64,000 bases of DNA. Source: Roseivirga sp. UBA6061 (GTDB taxonomy: Bacteria > Bacteroidota > Bacteroidia > Cytophagales > Cyclobacteriaceae). The position numbers and the translations under genes were made by a program. The notes beneath the pieces were generated by a model. It searched no databases and was not told where the DNA came from. It was given only the letters and a program-made list of their open reading frames with translations. Where the stretch lies: contig DIYF01000143.1 in NCBI GenBank assembly GCA_002427745.1, forward strand, positions 22,559 to 86,558, written 5' to 3'. Positions 20,275 through 27,836 of this stretch are shown piece after piece (within the stretch, counting starts at the first letter, position 1; every line of letters starts with the position of its first letter).

Positions 20275-21000
20275 ATGCAAGAATTCAGTAATGTTCAGGC
20301 GGTATATTTTCCCTTTGCGGGAGGTAATGAATATGCCTATGATCAGATGGCCACTTTCAAGTCTTTTGACCGGAAACCTGCCCGTTTACCCGGACGTGGG
20401 TCAAGAATGGGTGAAAACCTTCAAAGGAGTATCAGGGGACTGGTAAATGACTTTTGGGCTCGTCCGAATTTTGATCCTACCCGACCCTACTTTTTATATG
20501 GTCACAGTATGGGGTCATTACTTGCTTACGAGGTAGCTCTGGAATGCAAACGAAGAGCCATCGCCCCTCCTTTGTTTTTGATGGTCAGTGGCCGGCAGGC
20601 ACCCAAATTTGGTGATAAACATACGCTACCCAGACACCTGATGACAAAAGACTCTTTTTGGAAAGAGATTAAGGGATATGGCGGATTACCTGAAGTCATT
20701 TTCAACGAACCTGAATTACTCGATTTTTTCGAGCCTATTATCCGTGCTGACTTCGAGGCGGTTTATCGCTATGCTCAGGCTGATGCATTGAAACTGGATA
20801 TCCCTGTGGTCGCTCTGGCCGGTGATCAGGAAGACATCTCAGATGAGGAACTGTCGTCCTGGTCAGAAATTACTTCCGGCAGTTTCAGGTCTGTGAGGTT
20901 ACCGGGGAATCATTTCTTCATTTTCGATCATGGACTCAGATTAAAGCAAATAATGGAAGAATCTGTTATGTCGACCAGCAAAGTGATATCAGGCTATTAG
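20275..21000 (+). CDS. Type II (editing) thioesterase
   Basis: A 241-residue alpha/beta-hydrolase of the GrsT/RifR type. These free-standing cytoplasmic enzymes hydrolyse wrong or stalled acyl groups from carrier domains and so rescue blocked assembly lines. Visible features: FPFAGG near residue 12, nucleophile Ser78 in GHSMG, acid in GDQED (about Asp184), and His213 in GNHFF. Length is typical. The ATG at 20275 is in frame with the whole fold and there is no good Shine-Dalgarno before it. It is the only plus-strand gene here, divergent from the loading-module PKS and convergent with the aminotransferase, from which it is separated by a strong bidirectional hairpin terminator. It has no integrated carrier or condensation domain, so it is not the release enzyme; that is the TE at the end of the 2420-residue NRPS. 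Confidence 0.93.
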   Translation: MQEFSNVQAVYFPFAGGNEYAYDQMATFKSFDRKPARLPGRGSRMGENLQRSIRGLVNDFWARPNFDPTRPYFLYGHSMGSLLAYEVALECKRRAIAPPLFLMVSGRQAPKFGDKHTLPRHLMTKDSFWKEIKGYGGLPEVIFNEPELLDFFEPIIRADFEAVYRYAQADALKLDIPVVALAGDQEDISDEELSSWSEITSGSFRSVRLPGNHFFIFDHGLRLKQIMEESVMSTSKVISGY

Positions 21001-21018
21001 GAGATCAGACATTTATTT

Positions 21019-21064
21019 GAAACCAAAAGGCCCCTGATGTAAACATCAGGGGCCTTTTGGTTTC
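21019..21064. terminator. Bidirectional intrinsic terminator between convergent genes
   Basis: A perfect inverted repeat with 21-base arms (21020-21040 and 21043-21063) and a 2-base AA centre, plus an outer G-C pair at 21019/21064. The core is GGCCCCTGATGT, flanked by A4 on one side and T4 on the other, followed by further T-rich sequence. It sits between the stop of the plus-strand thioesterase (21000) and the stop of the minus-strand aminotransferase (21083) and can terminate both transcripts. Confidence 0.95.
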
Positions 21065-21082
21065 GTTTTAAGCTTCAGTCTT

Positions 21083-22489
21083 TTAAAGTACAGCGTGAAG
21101 TGCTTTTTGATAACCTGTTGTTTCTAACTGTGCGTCTATCAGAGCCTTCTCAAAAATCTCCATGGCGTTTTTAACAATCGATTCATTGATAATTAACGGA
21201 GGAACAAAACGAATAACATGCTGGTAATGTCCTCCTACCTCGAACAGAAGCCCCAACTGAAAGGCCTTTTCCTTAATGAGGCCAACAAGTTCAGGGTGTG
21301 GCTCTTTGGTTTCTCTGTCTTTCACAAACTCGATACCGATAAACAAGCCTTTTCCTCTTACATCTCCGATTTCGTTGAATCGTTCTTTTAATCTGTACAG
21401 TTTTTGGAAAAGGTATTCGCTTATCTCATTCACATGATCCGGCACATTGTACTTTTCCATAAAAGAGAGCGCCCCTCTGGCCGCAGCAATACCCACCTGA
21501 TTAGCTCTGAAAGTGCCGACATGGAAACCCGATCCCCAGGACTCAATTCGTTTTTGATAGACAATAGCAGAAATAGGCATTCCAACACCTCCTAACCCCT
21601 TTGACATGGTAATGATGTCCGGTTGCTCTTTAGCATACTGACAAGCCAGAAACTTCCCGGACCTGAAAAATCCACTTTGGATTTCATCATAGATGACCAA
21701 CACATCGTGTTTTCTGGCAATCCGAACTAACCTGTCGAGAAAGCCTTCTTCGGGCACAATATTGCCTCCTTCCCCTTGTATAGGCTCCAGCAAAACGGCC
21801 GCTGGTTTTGTCATGCCCGATTGAGGGTTTTCGAGAAGGTATTCGAGATAATCAGCAGCATCGAATCCCGAAGCATTTTCTTTAAAGGGGCTACGATAAG
21901 GGTAGCTATAGGGGATGAAATGTACCTCCGGTAAAGCAGTATTGAGGTCTTTGCGAAATTTCTTATCACTTGTTGCTGCCAGTGATCCTGCTGTAAGTCC
22001 ATGATAGGAACCATGAAAGGCTATGATAGAGCTCCGCCCTGTATAATGTTTGGCCAGTTTAATGGCAGCCTCCACCGCGTCAGAGCCTGAAGGACCACAA
22101 AAAGCCATCTTCCAGTCGTCAGCTTTTCCGGGAGCAGTGAGTTCCAGAATGGATTCGATCAAGTCCAGCTTATTCTGAGTAGGGAAGTCAAGGGCATGGA
22201 TGAGTTCCTGCTGTTGATCACTAACATAATCGAGAATTTCATGGTTTACATGACCAGCATTTACCACACCACAGCCAGCGAAGAAATCAATAAACTGATT
22301 GCCATCAACATCTTCTATAATGGCTCCCTTAGCCTTCTTAATGGCGATGGGAAACATCTTAGGATAAGAGACAATACTGCCTTCTATTTCAGCCTGTTTC
22401 CTGAGCATTTTTTGTGACCCAACTCCGGGTACTGAATCAGAAACTATTTTGGCATTATCAGCCAGATGAAATTCGTTAAAAGTCAGCAT
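21083..22489 (-). CDS. Class III PLP aminotransferase, probably diaminobutyrate--2-oxoglutarate type
   Basis: A 468-residue fold-type I (class III) aminotransferase. The PLP-binding Lys is near 297 (MSKGLGG) and the pyridine-binding Asp near 268 (YDEIQSG). GPSGSDAVEAAIKLAK near 113-128 resembles the phosphate-binding segment of 2,4-diaminobutyrate aminotransferases (EctB, PvdH, Dat). That family converts aspartate-4-semialdehyde plus glutamate to L-2,4-diaminobutyrate. The assignment fits the cluster, because the last adenylation domain of the 2420-residue NRPS carries a Dab-like code, so this gene probably supplies that monomer. Start: an ATG at 22489 is preferred over a GTG one codon upstream (22492). 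It has its own 278-bp upstream gap with a copy of the 17-bp element, so it is probably a separate transcription unit ending at the shared hairpin near 21040. Other omega-aminotransferase specificities cannot be excluded. Confidence 0.85.
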   Translation of the reverse strand: MLTFNEFHLADNAKIVSDSVPGVGSQKMLRKQAEIEGSIVSYPKMFPIAIKKAKGAIIEDVDGNQFIDFFAGCGVVNAGHVNHEILDYVSDQQQELIHALDFPTQNKLDLIESILELTAPGKADDWKMAFCGPSGSDAVEAAIKLAKHYTGRSSIIAFHGSYHGLTAGSLAATSDKKFRKDLNTALPEVHFIPYSYPYRSPFKENASGFDAADYLEYLLENPQSGMTKPAAVLLEPIQGEGGNIVPEEGFLDRLVRIARKHDVLVIYDEIQSGFFRSGKFLACQYAKEQPDIITMSKGLGGVGMPISAIVYQKRIESWGSGFHVGTFRANQVGIAAARGALSFMEKYNVPDHVNEISEYLFQKLYRLKERFNEIGDVRGKGLFIGIEFVKDRETKEPHPELVGLIKEKAFQLGLLFEVGGHYQHVIRFVPPLIINESIVKNAMEIFEKALIDAQLETTGYQKALHAVL

Positions 22490-22606
22490 CACATTAAAAT
22501 TTTAATTAGAAATCGAAGCATCAGGACTGTCTTTCAATCAAGTTGCTTATATGTCTAAATACCCTTTATCAATTAAGACCTACTATTTCAATGACCCACC
22601 TTTCTA

Positions 22607-22624
22607 CCGTGGACATATTGTTCC
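22607..22624 (-). promoter_or_regulatory. Cluster element copy 2, upstream of aminotransferase
   Basis: Minus-strand GGAACAATATGTCCACGG, the most diverged full-length copy, keeping GGAAC, TGTCCA and the spacing. It lies about 118 bp before the aminotransferase ATG. The surrounding 278-bp gap (22493-22770) is AT-rich and otherwise holds only weak short hairpins, none convincing as a terminator for the hydroxylase gene. Confidence 0.5.
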
Positions 22625-22770
22625 TGACAGTGCTAAACCAGTTCTAAAAGCTGACACTATCCCTACAGTGAAAACCCAATGATCTAAAACCGCTTACTGT
22701 TCCCGGCTTCTATCCGATAATAGAAAGGCCCTATACCCAAACAGCAATTTGCCCATCAAACTATTCTCAT

Positions 22771-24018
22771 TTATAGCTGACGCAGTTTTTGGATAGCCGT
22801 TTGACTATGTGGACCAGGCGAAATACTTTGTCTGCCCGGAGATGATTCCGAGAGTTCAAATTGAACCGGGTTCGACATGATCGCTCTAACCGTTCTAGCC
22901 CCTTTGCCAGGCATGCCGGCATGGCACATTCGAAGATTATCTACGATCAATACATCTCCTTTTTCCCATCTGAACGAAACGAAGTTCTCCCTCAAAGCCT
23001 TTTGAAACTGTTTCCCTTCGTCTGTCGTGATAACTTTCTCCAGGGTATCATAGGAAAGGTGCTCGCTACCTCTGGGTTTTACTTTACTCTTAGTCCCTCC
23101 AGCCGGATCTTTTTCCATTAGAGAGGCTTCCTTTTTTACTTCCCTGTATTTCTCAGAAATTCTGGAGACACGAGAGAACATATCCAGATAGTATATGAAC
23201 TTATATTTCCAGGAGAGTCGATGAAGCCACCATTTTAACCCGCGATAATCTTCCATGAAATAGTTCTCCAGACCTTTCACAATTTTTAATCCCATGTTCA
23301 CGATCACAGCAGGCCTTTTCGTCCGCGGATGTTCTATAACCGTTGGTTTGAAGAGCACAAGGGTCTTGTCCTGACTATCATTATCTGTTGTTACTTTGTA
23401 CCCCTGCTGTTGACAAAATTCCTCCACCCTGGTGATTGGAACATTGTACTTTTTGGCCAAAAAAGACAAAGAAACCGACTCAGAGAAAAAAGTCTTTGAT
23501 TCAAGTTTAGCTTTCAGGTCGCTGCTGAGTGCCGCGTAAACTCCGGCCATATCCACCAATCCTGTTTCTCCCCCTTGCCTGGATGGCTCTAAGCAGTAAA
23601 AGGAAATATAGTGGGGTACATCAGCACTTCGATAACCTTCATTGTGAAATACACCAAAAGCCAGTCCGGCTCCTGTTTTATAAAACTTGTTTGTATAAAA
23701 GACATATTTCGTGCCTTCAACCAATAATCTTCCGGTTTCGGCCAAAAAATAGTCATCCATACAATTTATATGGCTCAGGCTGGTCAGAGCATTTTCAAAA
23801 TCTACTTCTGATTCTATCTTAAAATTACGAAGCAACAACGCCCCATGTCGGTCTAAACCCTCTACCAGTTCGTCCGAATTATCAGACAAATATGTCATTA
23901 ACTCTTCAAGCGTACCCTTACTTGACCCCTGATGCTCCAACACCAATGGCGTAGCTGAAAGCTTAGTAGAAATATCTCTCTCTTTGCTTGTGAGTTTGCG
24001 TAAGTGAATGTTGTTCAT
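22771..24018 (-). CDS. TauD/TfdA-family Fe(II)/2-oxoglutarate oxygenase, SyrP/AsnO-like beta-hydroxylase
   Basis: A 415-residue non-haem iron oxygenase. The ligand triad is His125-x-Glu127 (FHNEGYRS) with distal His366 (CHAGM), and Arg375/Arg378 can bind 2-oxoglutarate. The HxE rather than HxD form is the one found in clavaminate synthase, VioC and AsnO. In NRPS clusters this family hydroxylates the beta-carbon of an amino acid, free or on a carrier. Two adenylation domains here have Asn codes, so beta-hydroxy-Asn is the likeliest product; Asp, Dab or Thr-like residues are alternatives. The frame is open upstream to a TTG at 24051, but ATG 24018 (MNNIHLRK) is preferred because the extra 11 residues look like translated leader. 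A perfect 9-bp inverted repeat and the 17-bp element lie in the 237-bp gap upstream. About 60 residues between the two iron motifs (roughly 225-310) are longer and more basic than usual. Confidence 0.88.
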   Translation of the reverse strand: MNNIHLRKLTSKERDISTKLSATPLVLEHQGSSKGTLEELMTYLSDNSDELVEGLDRHGALLLRNFKIESEVDFENALTSLSHINCMDDYFLAETGRLLVEGTKYVFYTNKFYKTGAGLAFGVFHNEGYRSADVPHYISFYCLEPSRQGGETGLVDMAGVYAALSSDLKAKLESKTFFSESVSLSFLAKKYNVPITRVEEFCQQQGYKVTTDNDSQDKTLVLFKPTVIEHPRTKRPAVIVNMGLKIVKGLENYFMEDYRGLKWWLHRLSWKYKFIYYLDMFSRVSRISEKYREVKKEASLMEKDPAGGTKSKVKPRGSEHLSYDTLEKVITTDEGKQFQKALRENFVSFRWEKGDVLIVDNLRMCHAGMPGKGARTVRAIMSNPVQFELSESSPGRQSISPGPHSQTAIQKLRQL

Positions 24019-24066
24019 CACTGTCTTTCTTTGACGCTGCCATATTCTCAACCGAAAACAGAAATA

Positions 24067-24088
24067 ATGCTAATTCTAAAATTAGCAT
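24067..24088. repeat. 9-bp perfect inverted repeat in hydroxylase leader
   Basis: ATGCTAATT and AATTAGCAT separated by CTAA (loop 24076-24079), 49 to 70 bp upstream of the hydroxylase ATG at 24018 and downstream of the 17-bp element. It could be a dyad operator or a 5' leader hairpin. There is no T-run, so it is not a good terminator. Confidence 0.6.
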
Positions 24089-24156
24089 CCAGGCTTTACG
24101 GATAACTGGTAGCCTGACCAAGATCTCCATAAAAACTGGCCCAATGATGGCATGTA

Positions 24157-24173
24157 CATGGACAAATCGTTCC
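24157..24173 (-). promoter_or_regulatory. Cluster element copy 3, upstream of Fe(II)/2OG hydroxylase
   Basis: Minus-strand GGAACGATTTGTCCATG, identical over 17 bases to the copy at 27755-27771. It lies 139 bp upstream of the chosen hydroxylase start (24018), in the gap between the ABC transporter stop and the hydroxylase. Confidence 0.6.
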
Positions 24174-24255
24174 TATCGATTTAGCCTCCTTGACTCCCGG
24201 ACTGGTTACTCCTATCAGATAAATGAGCTCTCTTATGCATGATTAACAGGAAAGC

Positions 24256-25995
24256 TTAAGACTCTTTTGTGTCCAGGCTAAGAAAGTTCAGGTGTCTGAA
24301 ATGGCTGTTATCATCAGCCATTAGCTCTTCGTAAGTACCCTGTTCAATAATTTCGCCCTGGTCCATGACCAAAATTCTATCGGCAGTTTTCACTGTAGAC
24401 AGGCGATGGGCAATGGTAAGAGATGTACATTTTTGAGTCATCAGATATATCGCTACCTGAACAAGCATTTCCGTTTCGCTGTCAAGGGCTGAAGTAGCTT
24501 CATCGAGGATTAATATTTTCGGGTTTTTGAGCATGGCCCTGGCCAGCAAAATACGCTGTCGCTGCCCACCAGATAAACGCATTCCGTTCTCTCCCACTTC
24601 TGTGGCGTAACCATCCGTAAGGTCTTTTACAAATTCATCTACTGAGGCTTCAATGGCCACTTCCTGAAACTCTTCTTCCGTAGCATCCAGTCGGCCATAC
24701 ATGATATTCTCCCTGATTGTTCCTGTAAACAAGCTGGAGCTCTGGGGTACCACAGCCATATTTTTTCTGATGTTGTACAGGCTCAGTTTTGTCATTTCTA
24801 TATCATCGAAATATACCTTACCGGTAGTGGGCTGATAAAACTGTAGCACCAAGGAAGCGATGGTTGATTTACCCGACCCTGAGGAACCAACTAAAGCCCA
24901 TCTTTCTCCCTGGGGAATCTCAAAATTGATATTCTTCAGAATGAATTTTTTCGGATTGTCAGGGTAGGAAAAATTCACATTCTCAAACCTCAGTGACCCT
25001 GATAAATCAACATTACCAGTCTGTTCGAGCTCTTCTGGTTTATTACCAAGCAGTTCAAGAATGGATTCAACACTTCCCACACTTTTCTGTACATCTGCAA
25101 TGGCTTTTGAAATGGTGTGAAAGCAACCAAACACCAACAAGAGGTAGGTAGCAAAAGCAATGACATCTCCCTGCCCAAGAGTACCCTGACTAATCATCAC
25201 AGCACTCCGCCAGATCATAAATACAATCAATAAACCCATGGTGATCATATTGATAAGTTCATACCGGGACTCAGCCAGAATGAGTCTTGTCCCCAGCTTC
25301 GTAACAGAGTTTGTCATGCGCTTAAATTTCTGTACCTGAAACGGTTCGTTGGTAAAGGATTTTACCGCATAAATATCCGTGAGAGACTCCTGAATGATAA
25401 TGTTTGACCTGGCAGTATCTCCCTGTAATTCACTGGAGATACCTTTAATGCCGTTAGTCAGTTTTCCGGACAGGAACAGAACCAATGGAAAAATGATAAG
25501 GATAATCCCGGCCAGTTTCCAGGAAATGATGAAAGTCATCACCAGGGCCCCGATACCCACAATACTCTGGCTGAGAAGTGTAGGAATTACCTGATTAAAA
25601 AAGTTCTCCAGCCTTTGTATATCTGCTGATATTCTGCTGGTAATTTCACTTACATTTTTCTTCTTAAAAACAAACACAGGCAACTTTACGGCATGCCCGT
25701 ATACCCGCTGGCGCAGGTCTGTCAGAGACTGTACTGTAAGTCTGCCAAAGCACACGGTATGACCATAGGTAAACAGGCCTCTTCCTAAAAATACAAGCGC
25801 CAAATAGAAGGACAGGGTGTGAATGTCGGAAAGCACAAAATTACTCTCAAGGGTATTGAAGATATCTCCGACCAGTTTGGGTATCAGCAGGTTTACACCC
25901 GCGCTTGAGATTAGAAACAATACGCCCAGAAAGAGCAATGGTTTACTGAGTCTGACAAGTTTGAGCAGATCCCTTAAAGAGTCTAGTACTTTCAT
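24256..25995 (-). CDS. ABC exporter, fused membrane and ATPase domains (MsbA-like half transporter)
   Basis: A 579-residue half-transporter that should work as a homodimer in the inner membrane. The N-terminal half (about 15-300) has six hydrophobic segments of an exporter-type membrane domain, without a peptidase or signal peptide. The C-terminal ATPase has Walker A (GSSGSGKST, about 371), signature LSGGQRQR (about 475), Walker B (ILILDEATSAL, about 497) and the H-loop (TIAHRLST). Position between two tailoring genes of the cluster suggests it exports the finished acyl-peptide or gives self-resistance. It lies 53 bp after the CmlA-like gene and is probably co-transcribed with it, although a degenerate copy of the cluster element (26029-26040) sits in that small gap. 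Substrate is inferred from context only; lipid A/MsbA-type flippases look the same at this level. Confidence 0.93.
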   Translation of the reverse strand: MKVLDSLRDLLKLVRLSKPLLFLGVLFLISSAGVNLLIPKLVGDIFNTLESNFVLSDIHTLSFYLALVFLGRGLFTYGHTVCFGRLTVQSLTDLRQRVYGHAVKLPVFVFKKKNVSEITSRISADIQRLENFFNQVIPTLLSQSIVGIGALVMTFIISWKLAGIILIIFPLVLFLSGKLTNGIKGISSELQGDTARSNIIIQESLTDIYAVKSFTNEPFQVQKFKRMTNSVTKLGTRLILAESRYELINMITMGLLIVFMIWRSAVMISQGTLGQGDVIAFATYLLLVFGCFHTISKAIADVQKSVGSVESILELLGNKPEELEQTGNVDLSGSLRFENVNFSYPDNPKKFILKNINFEIPQGERWALVGSSGSGKSTIASLVLQFYQPTTGKVYFDDIEMTKLSLYNIRKNMAVVPQSSSLFTGTIRENIMYGRLDATEEEFQEVAIEASVDEFVKDLTDGYATEVGENGMRLSGGQRQRILLARAMLKNPKILILDEATSALDSETEMLVQVAIYLMTQKCTSLTIAHRLSTVKTADRILVMDQGEIIEQGTYEELMADDNSHFRHLNFLSLDTKES

Positions 25996-26028
25996 TTTTT
26001 CTCGGGTTTAGATAATTCTGTCCGGGCA

Positions 26029-26040
26029 GGACAACGGTTC
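26029..26040 (-). promoter_or_regulatory. Degenerate cluster element, ABC transporter upstream gap
   Basis: Minus-strand GAACCGTTGTCC, which matches GAACGGTTTGTCC with one base missing and one changed. It lies 34 bp before the ABC transporter start within a 53-bp gap. It may be chance; it is listed because it occupies the only other minus-strand gap of 50 bp or more. Confidence 0.25.
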
Positions 26041-26048
26041 ATCGGACA

Positions 26049-27653
26049 TTACTTATCCTCATAAACCAGGGTCTTTTCTCCATAGAGTCTTTGCGCATTT
26101 CGCCCCTGGCTCTTACAGGCCTCAATCAAGCGGTTTGATTCTATAATGGGCTTTGACTCATCGGTATATTTAATAGAGCTGATATACTCAAGCCAGGGCT
26201 CCATACCCATAGCATATACAAATACATCTCTGGGATTAAAACGATTCACCAGGTCTATGGCCTGATCAAAGTTGCACCCGGCCAACCTGCGGGACTGATC
26301 TTTACTACGGGCCAGCTTCTCGGGCATGATGGGCCCATAAAGCCACGAAAGCGGTGCCCCATCACACTCCATACCCAGAAAGATCACATCAATATCTCCC
26401 GTGATACCATGTATGTTCTGATACAGGCGAGGCTCTATATTTTGTGAATCAGCGGCAAAGAGAATGGTGAATTTCTGATGTATGTTGAAGTGATGGCAAA
26501 GCTTACTTCGGATATCAAGGTCTGAATGCTCACCCATAAAAGGTAAACCTGTAATCTCACAACCCCGAACCTCTACTTTTTCCATATCGGCAAGCTCAAT
26601 CACCTGTTCTTGGCTAAAGCCCACATTCAGCAGATTCAGTTTAAGGCTGGGGTCCTGAAGGTCTCCCATGCTACTCCGGGGTACCACAATATGCTTTACT
26701 TTATGCCTTATTCTTAGCAGAGTCTCATACAATACATGGTCCTGATGGTTATGGGTAATGAGAACAAAGTCGATTTGATCGGGCAGGTCTGCATAGGTAA
26801 ATCTGGACAGTTCGGACTCATAGCCATAGCTGACCAGTGGGTCGACCAGTATGGATACATCTTTGCTTTCAACCAGAATACAGGCGTGGCCGAAGTAACG
26901 GACCCTTAAGCCATCGCCCTCATAGCGCCTATAGGGTTGAGGTGCTTCTGTGGAAAGAAAGCTGCGCAAAAGTTCCTCCTGATCATCACCTACTCCGAGC
27001 GCATTCTTTATATACTCAAGCGTTTGTGGCTGACGCTCCAAGCGGTAGATTTCATCGATACCCGGATGGTTAAACGGAATCGCGAGATCCAAAATATGTG
27101 GCTCTTTGAGTCGTGGTGTACTCAGCACAAAAGGTCTGTCATCATCTTTGTCTATAAGATAGAAGGCCATTGACTGACTGGACGGCTTGTAAAAGCGACT
27201 TGCATAGAGCAAGGCCTCAAAAAACCTGAAAGTCGGCCTGTTATTTACATCATAGGCCAACTCAACATAGCCTCGGAGTGGCTCCGGAATACGCTCATAC
27301 AGGGGTGTCAGACTATGGCCGTCTGCCTCATTAAGCAACAGTTGATTTAATTCCCAAACGGCATTTGCAAACTCAAGTAATTCCTGCTGATCACGTAAGG
27401 TTTCTTCAAGCAGCTCGCGTATGTCTTCTTTTCTTTCCCTGGGATAATCAATAAAGGGACCTCCTTTCATGTGAGGTGTCTTTACAGCCATTTCGTGAAG
27501 CTCCGGTTTTTGCACAAAGGATTGCATAATATCTATGTGCCGGTGCTTGATATTGAATGCAGCCGTAGCGGGGGATATAAGATGTGACCAGGCATACCAT
27601 CGGTCGAACAGAGGCTCTCCTACCAGGTTAGGCTTCAAATAATATTTTTCCAT
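26049..27653 (-). CDS. CmlA-like di-iron beta-hydroxylase (metallo-beta-lactamase fold)
   Basis: 534 residues, essentially the length of CmlA (532), the chloramphenicol-pathway enzyme that hydroxylates the beta-carbon of p-aminophenylalanine on its peptidyl carrier. The architecture is the same: an N-terminal domain of about 240 residues with no lactamase motif, then a metallo-beta-lactamase fold. Metal ligands visible are His301, His303, Asp305 and His306 (THNHQDH), a Glu-His pair at 375-376 (GEHSD), and Asp402 (AADSQN). In CmlA a Glu replaces one usual lactamase His and the site is di-iron, which the GEHSD segment could match. The likely substrate is the carrier-bound Tyr of the 3944-residue NRPS, the only aromatic code here. 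It directly follows the release-module NRPS after a 183-bp gap with a 10-bp inverted repeat and the 17-bp element. An ordinary lactamase-fold hydrolase is the alternative, but length and ligand spacing argue against it. Confidence 0.85.
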   Translation of the reverse strand: MEKYYLKPNLVGEPLFDRWYAWSHLISPATAAFNIKHRHIDIMQSFVQKPELHEMAVKTPHMKGGPFIDYPRERKEDIRELLEETLRDQQELLEFANAVWELNQLLLNEADGHSLTPLYERIPEPLRGYVELAYDVNNRPTFRFFEALLYASRFYKPSSQSMAFYLIDKDDDRPFVLSTPRLKEPHILDLAIPFNHPGIDEIYRLERQPQTLEYIKNALGVGDDQEELLRSFLSTEAPQPYRRYEGDGLRVRYFGHACILVESKDVSILVDPLVSYGYESELSRFTYADLPDQIDFVLITHNHQDHVLYETLLRIRHKVKHIVVPRSSMGDLQDPSLKLNLLNVGFSQEQVIELADMEKVEVRGCEITGLPFMGEHSDLDIRSKLCHHFNIHQKFTILFAADSQNIEPRLYQNIHGITGDIDVIFLGMECDGAPLSWLYGPIMPEKLARSKDQSRRLAGCNFDQAIDLVNRFNPRDVFVYAMGMEPWLEYISSIKYTDESKPIIESNRLIEACKSQGRNAQRLYGEKTLVYEDK

Positions 27654-27672
27654 ATACGCAAGTCATTTTCTT

Positions 27673-27714
27673 TTCACCCTGATTCTGAAGGAGTTAACAG
27701 GATTTCAGGGTGAA
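27673..27714. repeat. 10-bp perfect inverted repeat in CmlA-like gene leader
   Basis: TTCACCCTGA (27673-27682) and TCAGGGTGAA (27705-27714) separated by 22 bases, 20 bp upstream of the CmlA-like start at 27653. It could form a leader hairpin or a spaced operator. The long loop and the A-rich rather than T-rich flank on the transcribed strand argue against a terminator for the NRPS operon. Confidence 0.55.
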
Positions 27715-27754
27715 TGCAAATTAGGTATTACCGGAGGTACATTCGAAGCCATAT

Positions 27755-27771
27755 CATGGACAAATCGTTCC
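27755..27771 (-). promoter_or_regulatory. Cluster element copy 4, upstream of CmlA-like gene
   Basis: Minus-strand GGAACGATTTGTCCATG, 102 bp upstream of the CmlA-like start at 27653. Downstream of it is CTAATTTGC (minus strand, near 27720), which partly resembles the Bacteroidota -7 box TAnnTTTG, but no matching -33 element is clear. Confidence 0.6.
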
Positions 27772-27836
27772 TACTTCAAGCACAGGCTTACTACCAAAAT
27801 GTGGTATACATTTCTACTGTCAGGAGTAAATTGATC

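Noticed and set aside
22685..22740. Possible terminator hairpin downstream of the hydroxylase gene (TTCTAT...ATAGAA)
   Set aside because: Only six A/T-rich pairs and no following T-run; too weak to annotate.
22771..24051. Longer hydroxylase starting at a TTG (24051)
   Set aside because: The ATG at 24018 gives the family's usual N-terminus; the extra residues look non-native.
27673..27714. Inverted repeat as terminator of the NRPS operon
   Set aside because: The 22-base loop and lack of a T-run on the transcribed strand make termination unlikely.
20196..27771. Reading the repeated GGAAC as the -35 box of an ECF sigma-factor promoter
   Set aside because: The conserved block is one continuous 17-bp stretch, and the sequence 16-18 bases further on is not shared among the four copies, so no common -10 box is seen.
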